In this document: piece after piece, positions 5,071 through 12,190 of the stretch | How positions within the stretch are numbered: position 1 is the first letter of the stretch | Layout: each line of letters begins with the position of its first letter | Assembly (NCBI GenBank): GCA_030605665.1 | Contig: JAUWHW010000022.1 | Coordinates: 1 to 12,190, forward strand | DNA length: 12,190 nucleotides | Direction: 5' to 3' | From: Dehalococcoidia bacterium | GTDB lineage: Bacteria; Chloroflexota; Dehalococcoidia; GIF9; AB-539-J10 | The notes under the pieces: model-generated | What the model was told of the DNA's origin: nothing | The model's database searches: none | Seen by the model: only the letters and a program-made list of their open reading frames with translations | Program-made: the position numbers and the translations under genes

Positions 5071-5428
5071 GCCCCAGCAGAATTGTGGTACCATTTTCCT
5101 GGCTCTTGACCATTGGTGGTAAGACCTCCTTCCTTTATTTTCCTTGCCCCCCGGGTTCTTACCACCTTATCATTTTCCCCCACAAATCAGCATAGAGCCA
5201 GAGAATAAGGGATTGGTGAGGGAAGAAGTAGCGGCTTAGATAAACTGCCCCAATGTTGAATTTTGCTTTCGGGTTTTGTGCCAACAATAGCCCTCATTGC
5301 CTGATGGTCTATCTTACTTGTCTCTCGCTGTTCCTCACTATCAGAGAAATGGCAACCAGCTTATACAGTAATTGATGCGTCTATGCACTCCGCTATTTTG
5401 TTAACTGCCCTTTTAATACTGGCGAGAT
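5071..5428. other. Gene-free stretch between toxin-antitoxin promoter and ispD end
   Basis: No confident gene was found. A perfect 10-bp inverted repeat, GGTGGTAAGA (5115-5124) and TCTTACCACC (5157-5166), flanks a C/T-rich 32-base spacer. On the minus strand a 20-codon frame (5051-5113) begins with an ATG eleven bases after AGGAGG and ends in the operator. A start-less minus-strand frame around 5200-5370 contains SKIDHQAMRAIVGTKPE but matches nothing I recognise. The bases 5388-5428 belong to the duplicated ispD 3' segment. Confidence 0.45.
5115..5166. repeat. 10-bp inverted repeat with C/T-rich loop
   Basis: GGTGGTAAGA and TCTTACCACC are perfectly complementary across 32 bases. On the minus strand the loop is purine-rich and contains AAGGAGG, so pairing of the arms would bracket a potential ribosome binding site. 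No U-tract follows on either side. Confidence 0.5.
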
Positions 5429-5749
5429 TTAGATATTTTGGGCGATGATTTTTGCTAGCGCTAAATCTTCGGGTGTAGTTACTTTTATATTATTATAATC
5501 ACCCAGATAAAGCTTCACCCTGTACCCCAAGCGTTCCACAGCAGCAGCATCATCAGTAACCTCAGTTGTGAGTTCCTGGTAAGCCTTGTTTATTACATCA
5601 AAGCTGAATATTTGTGGAGTTTGCGCTATCCACAACTTATTACGCCTAAGCGTTTCTGTAATTAACCCAATGTCATCAGCAAGTTTAATGGTATCCTTAA
5701 CCGGCACTGCAGCTATAGCAGCACCAGTTTCTCTAGCTGCCTCCAAGCC
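5388..5749 (-). repeat. Right copy of the duplicated ispD 3' end
   Basis: This is the 3' part of the intact ispD gene plus about 40 bases after its stop. It is repeated in the same orientation at 3276-3641, with 79% protein identity over the shared 105 codons. Confidence 0.85.
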
Positions 5750-6097
5750 ATTTTGAATTAAATCCAAAGTCAGAAAAGGACGTGCTCCATCGTGAATTAT
5801 AACCCAATCACAGTCCTTCAGCTTGCGTAGCCCTTCCTTTACTGAGTCTTGTCTCCGCACACCACCAAGACATATAGTAGCCTTAGACCAAGCTCTTTCT
5901 TCCCTTAACTTCTGGCCCAGCTTTAGATTGTTATTACTCAGTGTGATGACTATCTGCTTCACTAAACCACATCGCTGGCATGTATCTACTGACCAAGCTA
6001 ATAAAGGTTTGTCCCCCAGAGGAATAAAGATTTTGTCCCAAGTACCCATCCGCTTACTACTGCCACCAGCAACTATAATAGCCCCTACTTTAGTCAA
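5429..6097 (-). CDS. ispD: 2-C-methyl-D-erythritol 4-phosphate cytidylyltransferase
   Basis: IspD joins MEP and CTP to CDP-ME, the third step of the MEP route to isoprenoids, in the cytosol. The 222-residue protein is full length for the family. Visible motifs are the CTP-binding loop VAGGSSKRMG with Arg16 and Lys22, IHDGARPF with Asp103 and Arg106, VPVKDTIK, QTPQIF, VTDD at 180-183, and NIKVTTPEDL with Lys205. These correspond to known E. coli positions such as R20, K27, D106, R109 and K213. The start is TTG with TTGGAG about eight bases upstream. It follows radA on the same strand after a 204-base A/T-rich spacer. In relatives ispF often follows ispD. Here no ispF is seen, and the accessory region begins instead. 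A truncated second copy lies 2.1 kb away. Confidence 0.95.
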   Translation of the reverse strand: MTKVGAIIVAGGSSKRMGTWDKIFIPLGDKPLLAWSVDTCQRCGLVKQIVITLSNNNLKLGQKLREERAWSKATICLGGVRRQDSVKEGLRKLKDCDWVIIHDGARPFLTLDLIQNGLEAARETGAAIAAVPVKDTIKLADDIGLITETLRRNKLWIAQTPQIFSFDVINKAYQELTTEVTDDAAAVERLGYRVKLYLGDYNNIKVTTPEDLALAKIIAQNI

Positions 6098-6301
6098 ATT
6101 CTAAACTCCAATCCTGAAAATTAAAGGTCAAAGATAAAAAATCAAAATGACAAATCAACTAAAACCAAAATTCAAAAGTCAAAACTTAAAATTGCAAAGC
6201 AAAACTCAAATTTTTTTTACCTTTGCTTCGTATTTTTCCATTTTGCATTTTAATCTTTTATTTAGTTTTGCTCTGTATTTTTGCCTTTTACCTTTTGCTT
6301 T
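6098..6301. repeat. Low-complexity A-rich/T-rich spacer with imperfect inverted repeat
   Basis: On the plus strand roughly 6120-6210 is A-rich (runs such as AAAATTCAAAAGTCAAAAC) and 6211-6306 is T-rich (TTTTTCCATTTTGCATTTT). The two halves are partly complementary; for example AGCAAAACT (6198-6206) pairs with AGTTTTGCT (6264-6272). The message from radA to ispD could fold into a long weak A/U hairpin here. No gene is supported; a plus-strand frame across it has no ribosome binding site and is low complexity. Confidence 0.6.
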
Positions 6302-7684
6302 TTACATTTCTTTGCGGAGGCCTAAACGTAGAGCTTCTGCTACAGAGCTAGCCTGGATTAATTGGATATCGGCATAGTCGAGAGAAAGCTGGGATGGAAG
6401 TTTGGGCATGAGACAAGATTTAAAACCTAATCTGATAGCTTCGGTAACTCGCCTCTCTATCTGTGGTACAGCCCTGAGTTCTCCATTTAAACCTACTTCT
6501 CCCAGAACGACTAACTTTGGGAGTGGTTTGCTGTCGTGAAAGCTGGAGGCGATAGCTGAGGCGATTCCTAAATCAACCGCTGGCTCATTGACCTTCAGCC
6601 CGCCAGTAACGTTAACTATAATATCCTGGTTAGAAAGCCTTATCCCAGCACGTTTGGTAAGCACAGCACTGATCAAGAGAAGGCGGTTAAAATCAATACC
6701 ATTAGCGATGCGTCTTGGTGGACCAAAACTGGCGGGAGTAGTTAAAGCTTGAATCTCCACCAGCAAGGGACGACTCCCCTCAAGCGTTGGCACAACGACA
6801 GAGCCAATAGCAGCATCATTATACTTAGATAAGAAAACTCGAGACGGATTCTCTACCTCTATCATCCCGCTATGGCTCATCTCGAAAACACCCACTTCGT
6901 TAGTGGAGCCGAAGCGGTTTTTAACACTCCGCAGCATTCGATAGTTACTAAATGGTTCGCCCTCGAGGTAAAGCACTACATCAACGATGTGCTCCAACGC
7001 CCCAGGTCCAGCAATGGATCCGTCTTTAGTCACATGCCCGGTAATGAATACAGGCACATTATTTTGTTTTGCCCAATACATTAATCTCAGTGTACACTCA
7101 CGTATTTGAGCGATGTTTCCAGGCGCACCAGACACATCTTCCAGATACACACTTTGAATGGAGTCTATAACCACCAGGTGAGGTAAAAGCTCTTCCAAAT
7201 GCCCTAAGAGGGCGGATAGATTGGTTTCGGAGAGGATAAAAAGCCCTTTGCCACTCATGCTTAAGCGCTCACTTCTAAGCTTAACCTGATTAATAGATTC
7301 CTCCCCAGAAACGTAGGCTACAGGTCTGTTATTCTCAGCTACTATAGCTGAAGCCTGGAGTAAAAGTGTGGACTTACCTATTCCTGGCTCCCCCCCGATG
7401 AGTACTAAAGAGCCGGGTACTGAACCGCCTCCAAGAACCCGATCCATTTCAGCAAAGCCGAGGTGGAGGCGAGAGAAGGAGCCCATTTCTACTTGAGAAA
7501 GCTCTTGAGGTTTATTTTCCCTAGAACGTGACCAATCAGGGGAGATGTGAGACAGGCTAACTGTAGTCTCTACAAAGCTATTCCATGCTTGGCAATTGGG
7601 ACATCGCCCTAGCCACTTGGCACTTTCCTTCCCACATTGCTGACAAACAAAAATACTTTTGGATTTAGCCTGACTAGGTTTCAA
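6302..7684 (-). CDS. radA: DNA repair protein RadA
   Basis: RadA (Sms) is a RecA-like, DnaB-type ATPase that extends strand exchange at recombination intermediates in the cytoplasm. The 460-residue product has every expected part: a zinc finger with Cys14, 17, 28 and 31 (CQQC, CPNC); Walker A GGEPGIGKST at 97-106; Walker B VVIDS near 171-175; the RadA-specific KNRFG at 255-259; and a C-terminal Lon-like domain (about 280-455) with NVTGGLKVNEPAVDLGIA and LGEVGLNGELR. Length is normal. The start is TTG: an in-frame TAA lies just before it, and no ATG exists before the zinc finger. It lacks a clear ribosome binding site and begins 18 bases after the biotin-carrier gene, so translation is probably coupled. 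It lies in the clpC operon, an order common in Gram-positive-type genomes. Confidence 0.95.
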   Translation of the reverse strand: MKPSQAKSKSIFVCQQCGKESAKWLGRCPNCQAWNSFVETTVSLSHISPDWSRSRENKPQELSQVEMGSFSRLHLGFAEMDRVLGGGSVPGSLVLIGGEPGIGKSTLLLQASAIVAENNRPVAYVSGEESINQVKLRSERLSMSGKGLFILSETNLSALLGHLEELLPHLVVIDSIQSVYLEDVSGAPGNIAQIRECTLRLMYWAKQNNVPVFITGHVTKDGSIAGPGALEHIVDVVLYLEGEPFSNYRMLRSVKNRFGSTNEVGVFEMSHSGMIEVENPSRVFLSKYNDAAIGSVVVPTLEGSRPLLVEIQALTTPASFGPPRRIANGIDFNRLLLISAVLTKRAGIRLSNQDIIVNVTGGLKVNEPAVDLGIASAIASSFHDSKPLPKLVVLGEVGLNGELRAVPQIERRVTEAIRLGFKSCLMPKLPSQLSLDYADIQLIQASSVAEALRLGLRKEM

Positions 7685-7702
7685 ATTATTTAGCTAAGAT
7701 AG

Positions 7703-7924
7703 TTACCACTCAATAACAGCTATCTTATCACCAGTTTTAACAAGTTGACCTACTGAAACTGCTACCTCTGTAACTGAGCCCCTTACTGGAGACAGTATAG
7801 GATTTTCCATCTTCATGGCCTCTATAGTGCAAACCACTCCGCCTTCCTCCACAGTATTACCCACAGTAACATCGACTTGCAATATTTTACCCGGTAAAGG
7901 CGCCTCAACTATTTCTTGTGCCAT
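7703..7924 (-). CDS. Stand-alone biotinyl carrier domain protein
   Basis: A 73-residue single-domain biotin carrier. It has the biotinyl/lipoyl flattened-barrel pattern APLPGKILQVDVTVGNTVEEG, the modification site EAMKMEN with the target Lys at residue 38, and the second half SPVRGSVTEVAVSVGQLVKTGDKIAVIE. The Met-Lys-Met context indicates biotin and not lipoate. Such small carriers serve acyl-CoA or oxoacid carboxylases and decarboxylases. No carboxylase, transcarboxylase or biotin ligase gene lies in the window, so its partner is unknown. The usual Ala/Pro-rich N-terminal extension of AccB is missing. The ATG lies two bases after the clpC stop, and the AAGGAGG ribosome binding site is inside the clpC 3' end, so the two are translationally linked. 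Confidence 0.88.
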   Translation of the reverse strand: MAQEIVEAPLPGKILQVDVTVGNTVEEGGVVCTIEAMKMENPILSPVRGSVTEVAVSVGQLVKTGDKIAVIEW

Positions 7925-7926
7925 TT

Positions 7927-10380
7927 TTACAAAGCCTCCTTAACTAATGGCCGCATCACAATCTTTTCCCCGTCGCAGTCCACTTCTACAGTATCCCCGG
8001 ATTGGAACTCATCACGCAGCAATGCCTCGGAAAGCGGGTCTTCAACCAAATTCTGGATTACACGGCGCAGAGGCCGGGCTCCAAAAACAGGGTCATAGCC
8101 CTTACTGCCTAGAAAGTCTTTAGCAGCCTCAGTGACTTCTAAAGTTATACTTTTCTCTTTAAGTGAGGTAGCAACTTGATTAAGCATTAACTCAACAATC
8201 TGGCGGATGTGTTCTCTAGTTAAGGCATGAAAGACAACGGTAGCATCAATACGGTTGAGGAACTCAGGACGGAATTTCTTCTTCATTTCCCCAAGCACCT
8301 TTTCCTTCATTTTTTTATATTCCACTCCCTGGTCCCCTTTGCCCTCAATATGAGTAGCGAAACCGATGCTCATATCACGCTTGATAAGCTCAGCACCGAT
8401 GTTGCTAGTCATCGCTATAATGCTATTACGAAAATCGACACGACGCCCCTTAGCATCGGTTAAATGGCCATCATCGAAAATTTGAAGCAGCATATTGAAT
8501 ACATCATAATGCGCTTTTTCAATTTCATCGAGGAGAATACAACAATAGGGTTTTCGCCTCACCGCCTCAGTTAATTGTCCACCTTCTTCATAGCCAATGT
8601 AGCCAGGTGGTGCTCCCACTAGGCGAGCTACGGTATGACGCTCCATGAACTCTGACATGTCAAGTCTGACTAAAGCATCTTCACTGCCAAACATGAACTC
8701 AGCTAAGGCTCTAACTAACTCGGTTTTACCTACTCCAGTAGGTCCTAAAAATATGAAGACCCCAATTGGACGTCGTGGTTCCTTCAAGCCAGCTCGAGCT
8801 CTTCTCACTGCTTTAGCCACGGTGTTTATAGCTTCGTCCTGGCCAATGATGCGACGATGCAAAGCCTCCTCCATTTGAAGAAGGCGGCTAGTTTCATTAG
8901 TAGTCAACGTCACCACCGGAATCCCAGTCCACATGTTAACTACCTCAGCAATATCATCCGCGGAAACTGTGGGTTTACCTACCTCCTGCTTAACTTGCCA
9001 CTCTTTCTCCATCTTACTAACTTTTTCTACCAGTTGAAGCTCGCGGTCACGCAGCTCAGCAGAATATTCATATTGCTGAGAAGCAATAGCTGCCTCCTTC
9101 TCCTTACGCACACTTTCTAGAGCTCGTCTCACCTCAGTTAAACCAATAGGAGCACTACTATGCTTAATACGCATTCTAGAACTAGCCTCATCCACCAAAT
9201 CAATGGCTTTATCGGGCAAAAAACGGTCAGCTATATATCTGCCAGCCAAAGAAGCTGCTGCTTGTAAAGCTTCATCACTTATAATCAAACGATGGAATTC
9301 TTCATACCTATGTTTGATACCTCGCAATATATCTAAGGTTTCTTCCACCGTAGGTTCAGCTACCAAGACAGTCTGGAATCTCCGCTCCAGAGCTGGGTCT
9401 TTCTCCACATATTTGCGGTAATCATTCAAAGTAGTGGCACCGATGCACTTTAGTTCACCACGCGCCAGCGAAGGCTTCAATATATTGGAGGCATCAACAG
9501 CACCCTCAGCTGCCCCGGCACCTACAATAGTCTGCATCTCGTCAATAAATAGGATGCAATTCCCGGCAGCCTTCTCCTCCTCAATAACTCTCTTCAGCCT
9601 CTCCTCAAATTCACCACGATACTTTGTTCCGGCCACCAAGGCACCTATATCCAAGGCGATTATTCGCTCGCCTTGTAATACCTCGGGGACCTCTCCAGCT
9701 ACTATACGCTGAGCCAATCCCTCAACAATAGCTGTTTTGCCCACACCTGGTTCACCTATAAGTGCTGGGTTATTCTTAGTACGGCGGCTTAGTATTTGAA
9801 CTACTCTCTCAATCTCCTTGCTGCGTCCGATAACAGGGTCAAGCTTATCTGCCTTGGCTAGAGCAGTTAGATCCGTTCCAAGGTGATCCAAGGTTGGGGT
9901 GCGTGTAGAACTACGAGCAGTACGAGCATGCATTGCTTCACGTCTCGTAATCTTGTTGACTTCATCACGTGCCCGTTCCAAAGTAATGCCGAAACTCTCT
10001 AAGACATTGCTGGCTACCCCCTCGCTTCCGTGCAATAATCCGAGGAGAATGTGCTCGGTTCCTATGTAGCTAGAATTAAAACGGCGTGCTTCATCAACAG
10101 CAAGTTCAATGGCTCTTTTGGCTCTAGGAGCAAGGTTAATCACTCCACTGGTTTGTCTCCCCCCCTTCCCAACTACGAACTCCACTGCTGCTTGCACTTT
10201 ATTCAACGGCATACTGAGATTAGTTAGGACTTTGGCTGCCAACCCTGATTCGTCCGCTATTAATCCCAACAATATATGCTCAGTATCAATGTAATTATGA
10301 CCTAAGCGCTTAGCCTCTTCTTGAGCCTGTGCTAGTGCTTTACGAGCTCCTTCGGAGAACCTTTCAAATCCAGTAGCCAT
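7927..10380 (-). CDS. clpC: ATP-dependent Clp protease ATP-binding subunit ClpC
   Basis: ClpC is an HSP100 unfoldase that feeds damaged or tagged proteins to ClpP. The 817-residue protein is full length: two Clp N repeats (about 1-145), first AAA+ module with Walker A GEPGVGKT at 209-216 and Walker B ILFIDEMQ near 276-283, a UVR-type coiled middle region (about 424-460), second AAA+ module with Walker A GPTGVGKT at 546-553 and [10 protein letters not shown] near 615-624, and a D2-small domain to the end. The tripeptide Ile-Gly-Phe at 672-674 is the ClpP-docking loop, so it is a protease partner and not a ClpB-type disaggregase. The Walker B continues with Gln where many homologues have His. 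The ATG follows GGAG at eight bases. The Firmicutes partners ctsR, mcsA and mcsB are absent from the neighbourhood. Confidence 0.96.
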   Translation of the reverse strand: MATGFERFSEGARKALAQAQEEAKRLGHNYIDTEHILLGLIADESGLAAKVLTNLSMPLNKVQAAVEFVVGKGGRQTSGVINLAPRAKRAIELAVDEARRFNSSYIGTEHILLGLLHGSEGVASNVLESFGITLERARDEVNKITRREAMHARTARSSTRTPTLDHLGTDLTALAKADKLDPVIGRSKEIERVVQILSRRTKNNPALIGEPGVGKTAIVEGLAQRIVAGEVPEVLQGERIIALDIGALVAGTKYRGEFEERLKRVIEEEKAAGNCILFIDEMQTIVGAGAAEGAVDASNILKPSLARGELKCIGATTLNDYRKYVEKDPALERRFQTVLVAEPTVEETLDILRGIKHRYEEFHRLIISDEALQAAASLAGRYIADRFLPDKAIDLVDEASSRMRIKHSSAPIGLTEVRRALESVRKEKEAAIASQQYEYSAELRDRELQLVEKVSKMEKEWQVKQEVGKPTVSADDIAEVVNMWTGIPVVTLTTNETSRLLQMEEALHRRIIGQDEAINTVAKAVRRARAGLKEPRRPIGVFIFLGPTGVGKTELVRALAEFMFGSEDALVRLDMSEFMERHTVARLVGAPPGYIGYEEGGQLTEAVRRKPYCCILLDEIEKAHYDVFNMLLQIFDDGHLTDAKGRRVDFRNSIIAMTSNIGAELIKRDMSIGFATHIEGKGDQGVEYKKMKEKVLGEMKKKFRPEFLNRIDATVVFHALTREHIRQIVELMLNQVATSLKEKSITLEVTEAAKDFLGSKGYDPVFGARPLRRVIQNLVEDPLSEALLRDEFQSGDTVEVDCDGEKIVMRPLVKEAL

Positions 10381-10418
10381 ATTCAGAACTCCACATCCAA
10401 TACCCGCTTGTTAAGCCA

Positions 10419-10447
10419 ATTATAGATTATGCACTGTTTGGAGTCAA
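10419..10447 (-). promoter_or_regulatory. Promoter of the clpC-radA-ispD group
   Basis: On the minus strand TTGACT (complement of 10442-10447) is followed by 17 bases and a perfect TATAAT (complement of 10419-10424). The start of transcription would be near 10412, leaving about 30 bases before the clpC ATG. No CtsR direct repeat or CIRCE element was seen around it, so regulation by those repressors is not supported. Confidence 0.85.
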
Positions 10448-10461
10448 CCTATACAGGTGGC

Positions 10462-10490
10462 TTGAAATAGGCAGCAAATCATAATACAAT
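10462..10490 (+). promoter_or_regulatory. Promoter of rsmD-coaD
   Basis: TTGAAA (10462-10467), 17 bases, then TACAAT (10485-10490), each one mismatch from consensus. Transcription would begin near 10497, some 18 bases before the rsmD ATG at 10515, which is preceded by AGAGGT (10505-10510). Its -35 starts 15 bases from the -35 of the divergent clpC promoter. Confidence 0.75.
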
Positions 10491-10514
10491 ATTGAAGAAT
10501 TATTAGAGGTTAAA

Positions 10515-11075
10515 ATGCGAGTAATTAGTGGTAAAGTCAAGGGAGCCCAACTAAAAGCTCCTCCAAGATGCTTGACTCGACCTACAACCAGTCTAGTAAA
10601 GGAGGCTATCTTCTCTATTTTGGAGAATACTACTAGTTGTTGGGATCGCGTTCTTGATTTATACGCCGGCAGTGGCGCTCTAGGTATAGAAGCTTTAAGC
10701 CGCAGGGCAGAATGGGCCGATTTTGTAGATCGCAGTAGAAAATGTTGTGACATCATTAAATACAACCTGGACAGGGCAGGACTGTTAGGCAAAGCCCATG
10801 TTTATTGCTGCAGCGCAAGCAAGGCAATTGCCTTCCTTAACAATAATTATGATATCGTCTTTATGGATCCTCCCTACCCAGACCCTTCTACAAGTAATTT
10901 GTTGGCCACTCTGGCTAACTCAGAATTAATAGGAGAAAACTCTACAATTGTAGTTTGCCATGCAAATCGTTTTCCCTTAAATTCTGCTTATGATGGATTA
11001 CGCCTAGCTGACCAACGCCACCATGGTGATACATTTATTTCCATTTACCAAAAAGGGGCTAAGCTATGCCAATAG
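10515..11075 (+). CDS. rsmD: 16S rRNA (guanine(966)-N(2))-methyltransferase RsmD
   Basis: RsmD methylates G966 of 16S rRNA in the assembled small-subunit head, using S-adenosylmethionine. The 186-residue product is normal length. It has the family opening MRVISGKVKGAQLKAPP, the RPTTSLVKEAIFSIL segment, SAM motif I VLDLYAGSGALGIEALSR at about 46-63, and the catalytic motif DPPY at 118-121 within DIVFMDPPYPDP. It ends with a less conserved strand region. The ATG has AGAGGT five bases upstream. It overlaps the coaD start by ten bases, a common gene pair in bacteria (rsmD-coaD), which implies coupled translation. It is transcribed away from clpC. Confidence 0.94.
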   Translation: MRVISGKVKGAQLKAPPRCLTRPTTSLVKEAIFSILENTTSCWDRVLDLYAGSGALGIEALSRRAEWADFVDRSRKCCDIIKYNLDRAGLLGKAHVYCCSASKAIAFLNNNYDIVFMDPPYPDPSTSNLLATLANSELIGENSTIVVCHANRFPLNSAYDGLRLADQRHHGDTFISIYQKGAKLCQ

Positions 11076-11554
11076 CAGTTTATCCTGGCACCTTTGACCC
11101 CATTACCAACGGTCATATTGATGTTATCAAACGAGCGTCAACCATTTTTGATAGGTTGATTATCGGCGTCTATGATAGGCCTGATAAACAGCTACTTTTC
11201 TCCCTCACAGAAAGGATGGACATGGTAAAGAAAGTGGTGGCTGATTTGCCTAATGTACATGTTAAATCTTATGCTGGGCTCACTGTTGACTTTATTCGTG
11301 AGATAAAGGGAACAGTCATGATTCGGGGGCTGAGGGCAAGTTCTGATTTCGAGCGGGAATTCGAATTGGCGCTGATGAATAAAATACTGGCGCCGGATAT
11401 CGAGCTAATTTGTTTGATGACAAGCTCTAAATATCAATTCCTCAGCTCTAGCCTGATTAAAGAGGTGACAAAGTTAGGAGGTTGCCTTGAAGGCATGGTC
11501 CCTGACCACGTTGCTATTGCTCTGAAGGGGAAATTCTCAGTAAAGGTCCCCTGA
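11066..11554 (+). CDS. coaD: Phosphopantetheine adenylyltransferase
   Basis: CoaD (PPAT) transfers AMP from ATP to 4'-phosphopantetheine, the fourth step of coenzyme A synthesis, as a cytoplasmic hexamer. All signatures of the 162-residue protein are present: YPGTFDPITNGHID with the catalytic His17 of the nucleotidyltransferase T/HxGH motif, Lys41 in DRPDKQLLF, RGLRASSDFEREFELALMNK with Arg90, and the ATP-binding SSSLIKEV near 127-134. These match E. coli His18, Lys42 and Arg91. Length is typical. The ATG lies inside the 3' end of rsmD after AAAGGGGC, so the two genes share a message. Confidence 0.96.
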   Translation: MPIAVYPGTFDPITNGHIDVIKRASTIFDRLIIGVYDRPDKQLLFSLTERMDMVKKVVADLPNVHVKSYAGLTVDFIREIKGTVMIRGLRASSDFEREFELALMNKILAPDIELICLMTSSKYQFLSSSLIKEVTKLGGCLEGMVPDHVAIALKGKFSVKVP

Positions 11555-11606
11555 GTTTCGAAAGGCAAGGCCAGGGCTAAATAAAATAAAGCATATAAAA
11601 ATTTAA

Positions 11607-11888
<282 letters not shown>

Positions 11889-12084
11889 CACCCTATTTGA
11901 AACCGATCACCGTACAGTTATCGAGTCTTGAGGGGTATATTAACACCATCTTATTCATAATTTTGCCTATAATAGAGCTGGGATAGAATAAAGCTTTTAA
12001 AGGCTTATATACCTTCAGGTGTCTTAGTAGCGGTATAAATAGCATAAGTAAGCTTATGGATTCTCTATAACAAACAGGAGACAC
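11889..12084. other. Intergenic region after the ferredoxin gene
   Basis: No gene is supported. A perfect TATAAT lies at 11968-11973, without a good -35, and a TATAAA near 12034 is similar. A hairpin CATAAG-TAAG-CTTATG occupies 12043-12058, shortly before the ribosome binding site of the next gene. No clear intrinsic terminator was found for the ferredoxin transcript. Confidence 0.4.
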
Positions 12085-12190
12085 ATGTTTAAACCCGGCG
12101 TTCATAAGGATATCCCTAAGAGTCTTTGTGGTAAATTGATTGAGGTGGAGCCTTCTTACATTCCACCATCTTCTGCGGAAGATTCTGGCC
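12085..12190 (+). CDS. N-terminal start of an unrecognised gene (partial)
   Basis: An ATG at 12085 is four bases after CAGGAG and opens a frame that stays open to the right edge (35 codons). The visible product begins MFKPGVHKDIPKSLCGKL and goes on to VEPSYIPPSSAEDSG. There is no signal peptide or membrane segment, and I do not recognise the family from this short stretch. The well-placed ribosome binding site and open frame support it as real. Confidence 0.5.
   Translation, partial: MFKPGVHKDIPKSLCGKLIEVEPSYIPPSSAEDSG

Noticed and set aside
5200..5370. Start-less minus-strand frame with SKIDHQAMRAIVGTKPE
   Set aside because: No start codon with a ribosome binding site and no family I recognise; it could be a gene remnant, but this cannot be supported.
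10427..10792. 121-codon minus-strand frame between clpC and rsmD
   Set aside because: It is antisense to rsmD and crosses both divergent promoters; no motif is recognisable.
11893..12105. 70-codon minus-strand frame after the ferredoxin gene
   Set aside because: No ribosome binding site, it overlaps the start of the next plus-strand gene, and it resembles no family.

Overview
The window (about 12.2 kb, moderate GC) looks like a bacterial chromosome of the Chloroflexota, most likely close to the Dehalococcoidia. This is inferred from the block clpC / biotin-carrier / radA / ispD, the pair rsmD-coaD next to an Alvin-type 2[4Fe-4S] ferredoxin, strong AGGAGG ribosome binding sites and frequent TTG starts. 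No rRNA or tRNA gene, CRISPR array, integrase or intact transposase was seen.

Right half (about 5.4-12.2 kb): housekeeping genes. A minus-strand group runs clpC (unfoldase), a 73-residue biotin carrier protein, radA (recombination repair) and ispD (MEP isoprenoid pathway). It starts from a good sigma70-type promoter (TTGACT-17-TATAAT) facing a second one (TTGAAA-17-TACAAT) that drives rsmD-coaD on the plus strand. A ferredoxin gene follows, then the first 35 codons of an unrecognised gene that runs off the right edge.

Left half (about 0-5.4 kb): an accessory, mosaic region. From left to right it holds: the first codons of an outward-reading minus-strand gene; two minus-strand lipoprotein genes, one apparently lacking a normal start codon; a plus-strand set of three hypothetical genes (289, 52 and 126 aa), the first with its own promoter and an inverted repeat over the -35; a truncated 105-codon copy of the 3' end of ispD; the broken N-terminal part of a DEAD/DEAH (type III restriction-like) helicase gene joined to it; a strong hairpin with a U-tract that could be a small RNA or terminator; and an intact RelE/ParE-AbrB toxin-antitoxin operon whose promoter contains a perfect 9-1-9 palindrome.

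The main structural point is that the 3' end of ispD occurs twice, about 2.1 kb apart in direct orientation, bracketing the helicase remnant, the hairpin and the toxin-antitoxin operon. The last 24 codons of the two copies encode identical protein yet differ at seven synonymous positions. Both lineages were therefore probably functional genes through most of their divergence, which fits acquisition of a foreign segment next to ispD better than a recent local duplication followed by decay.
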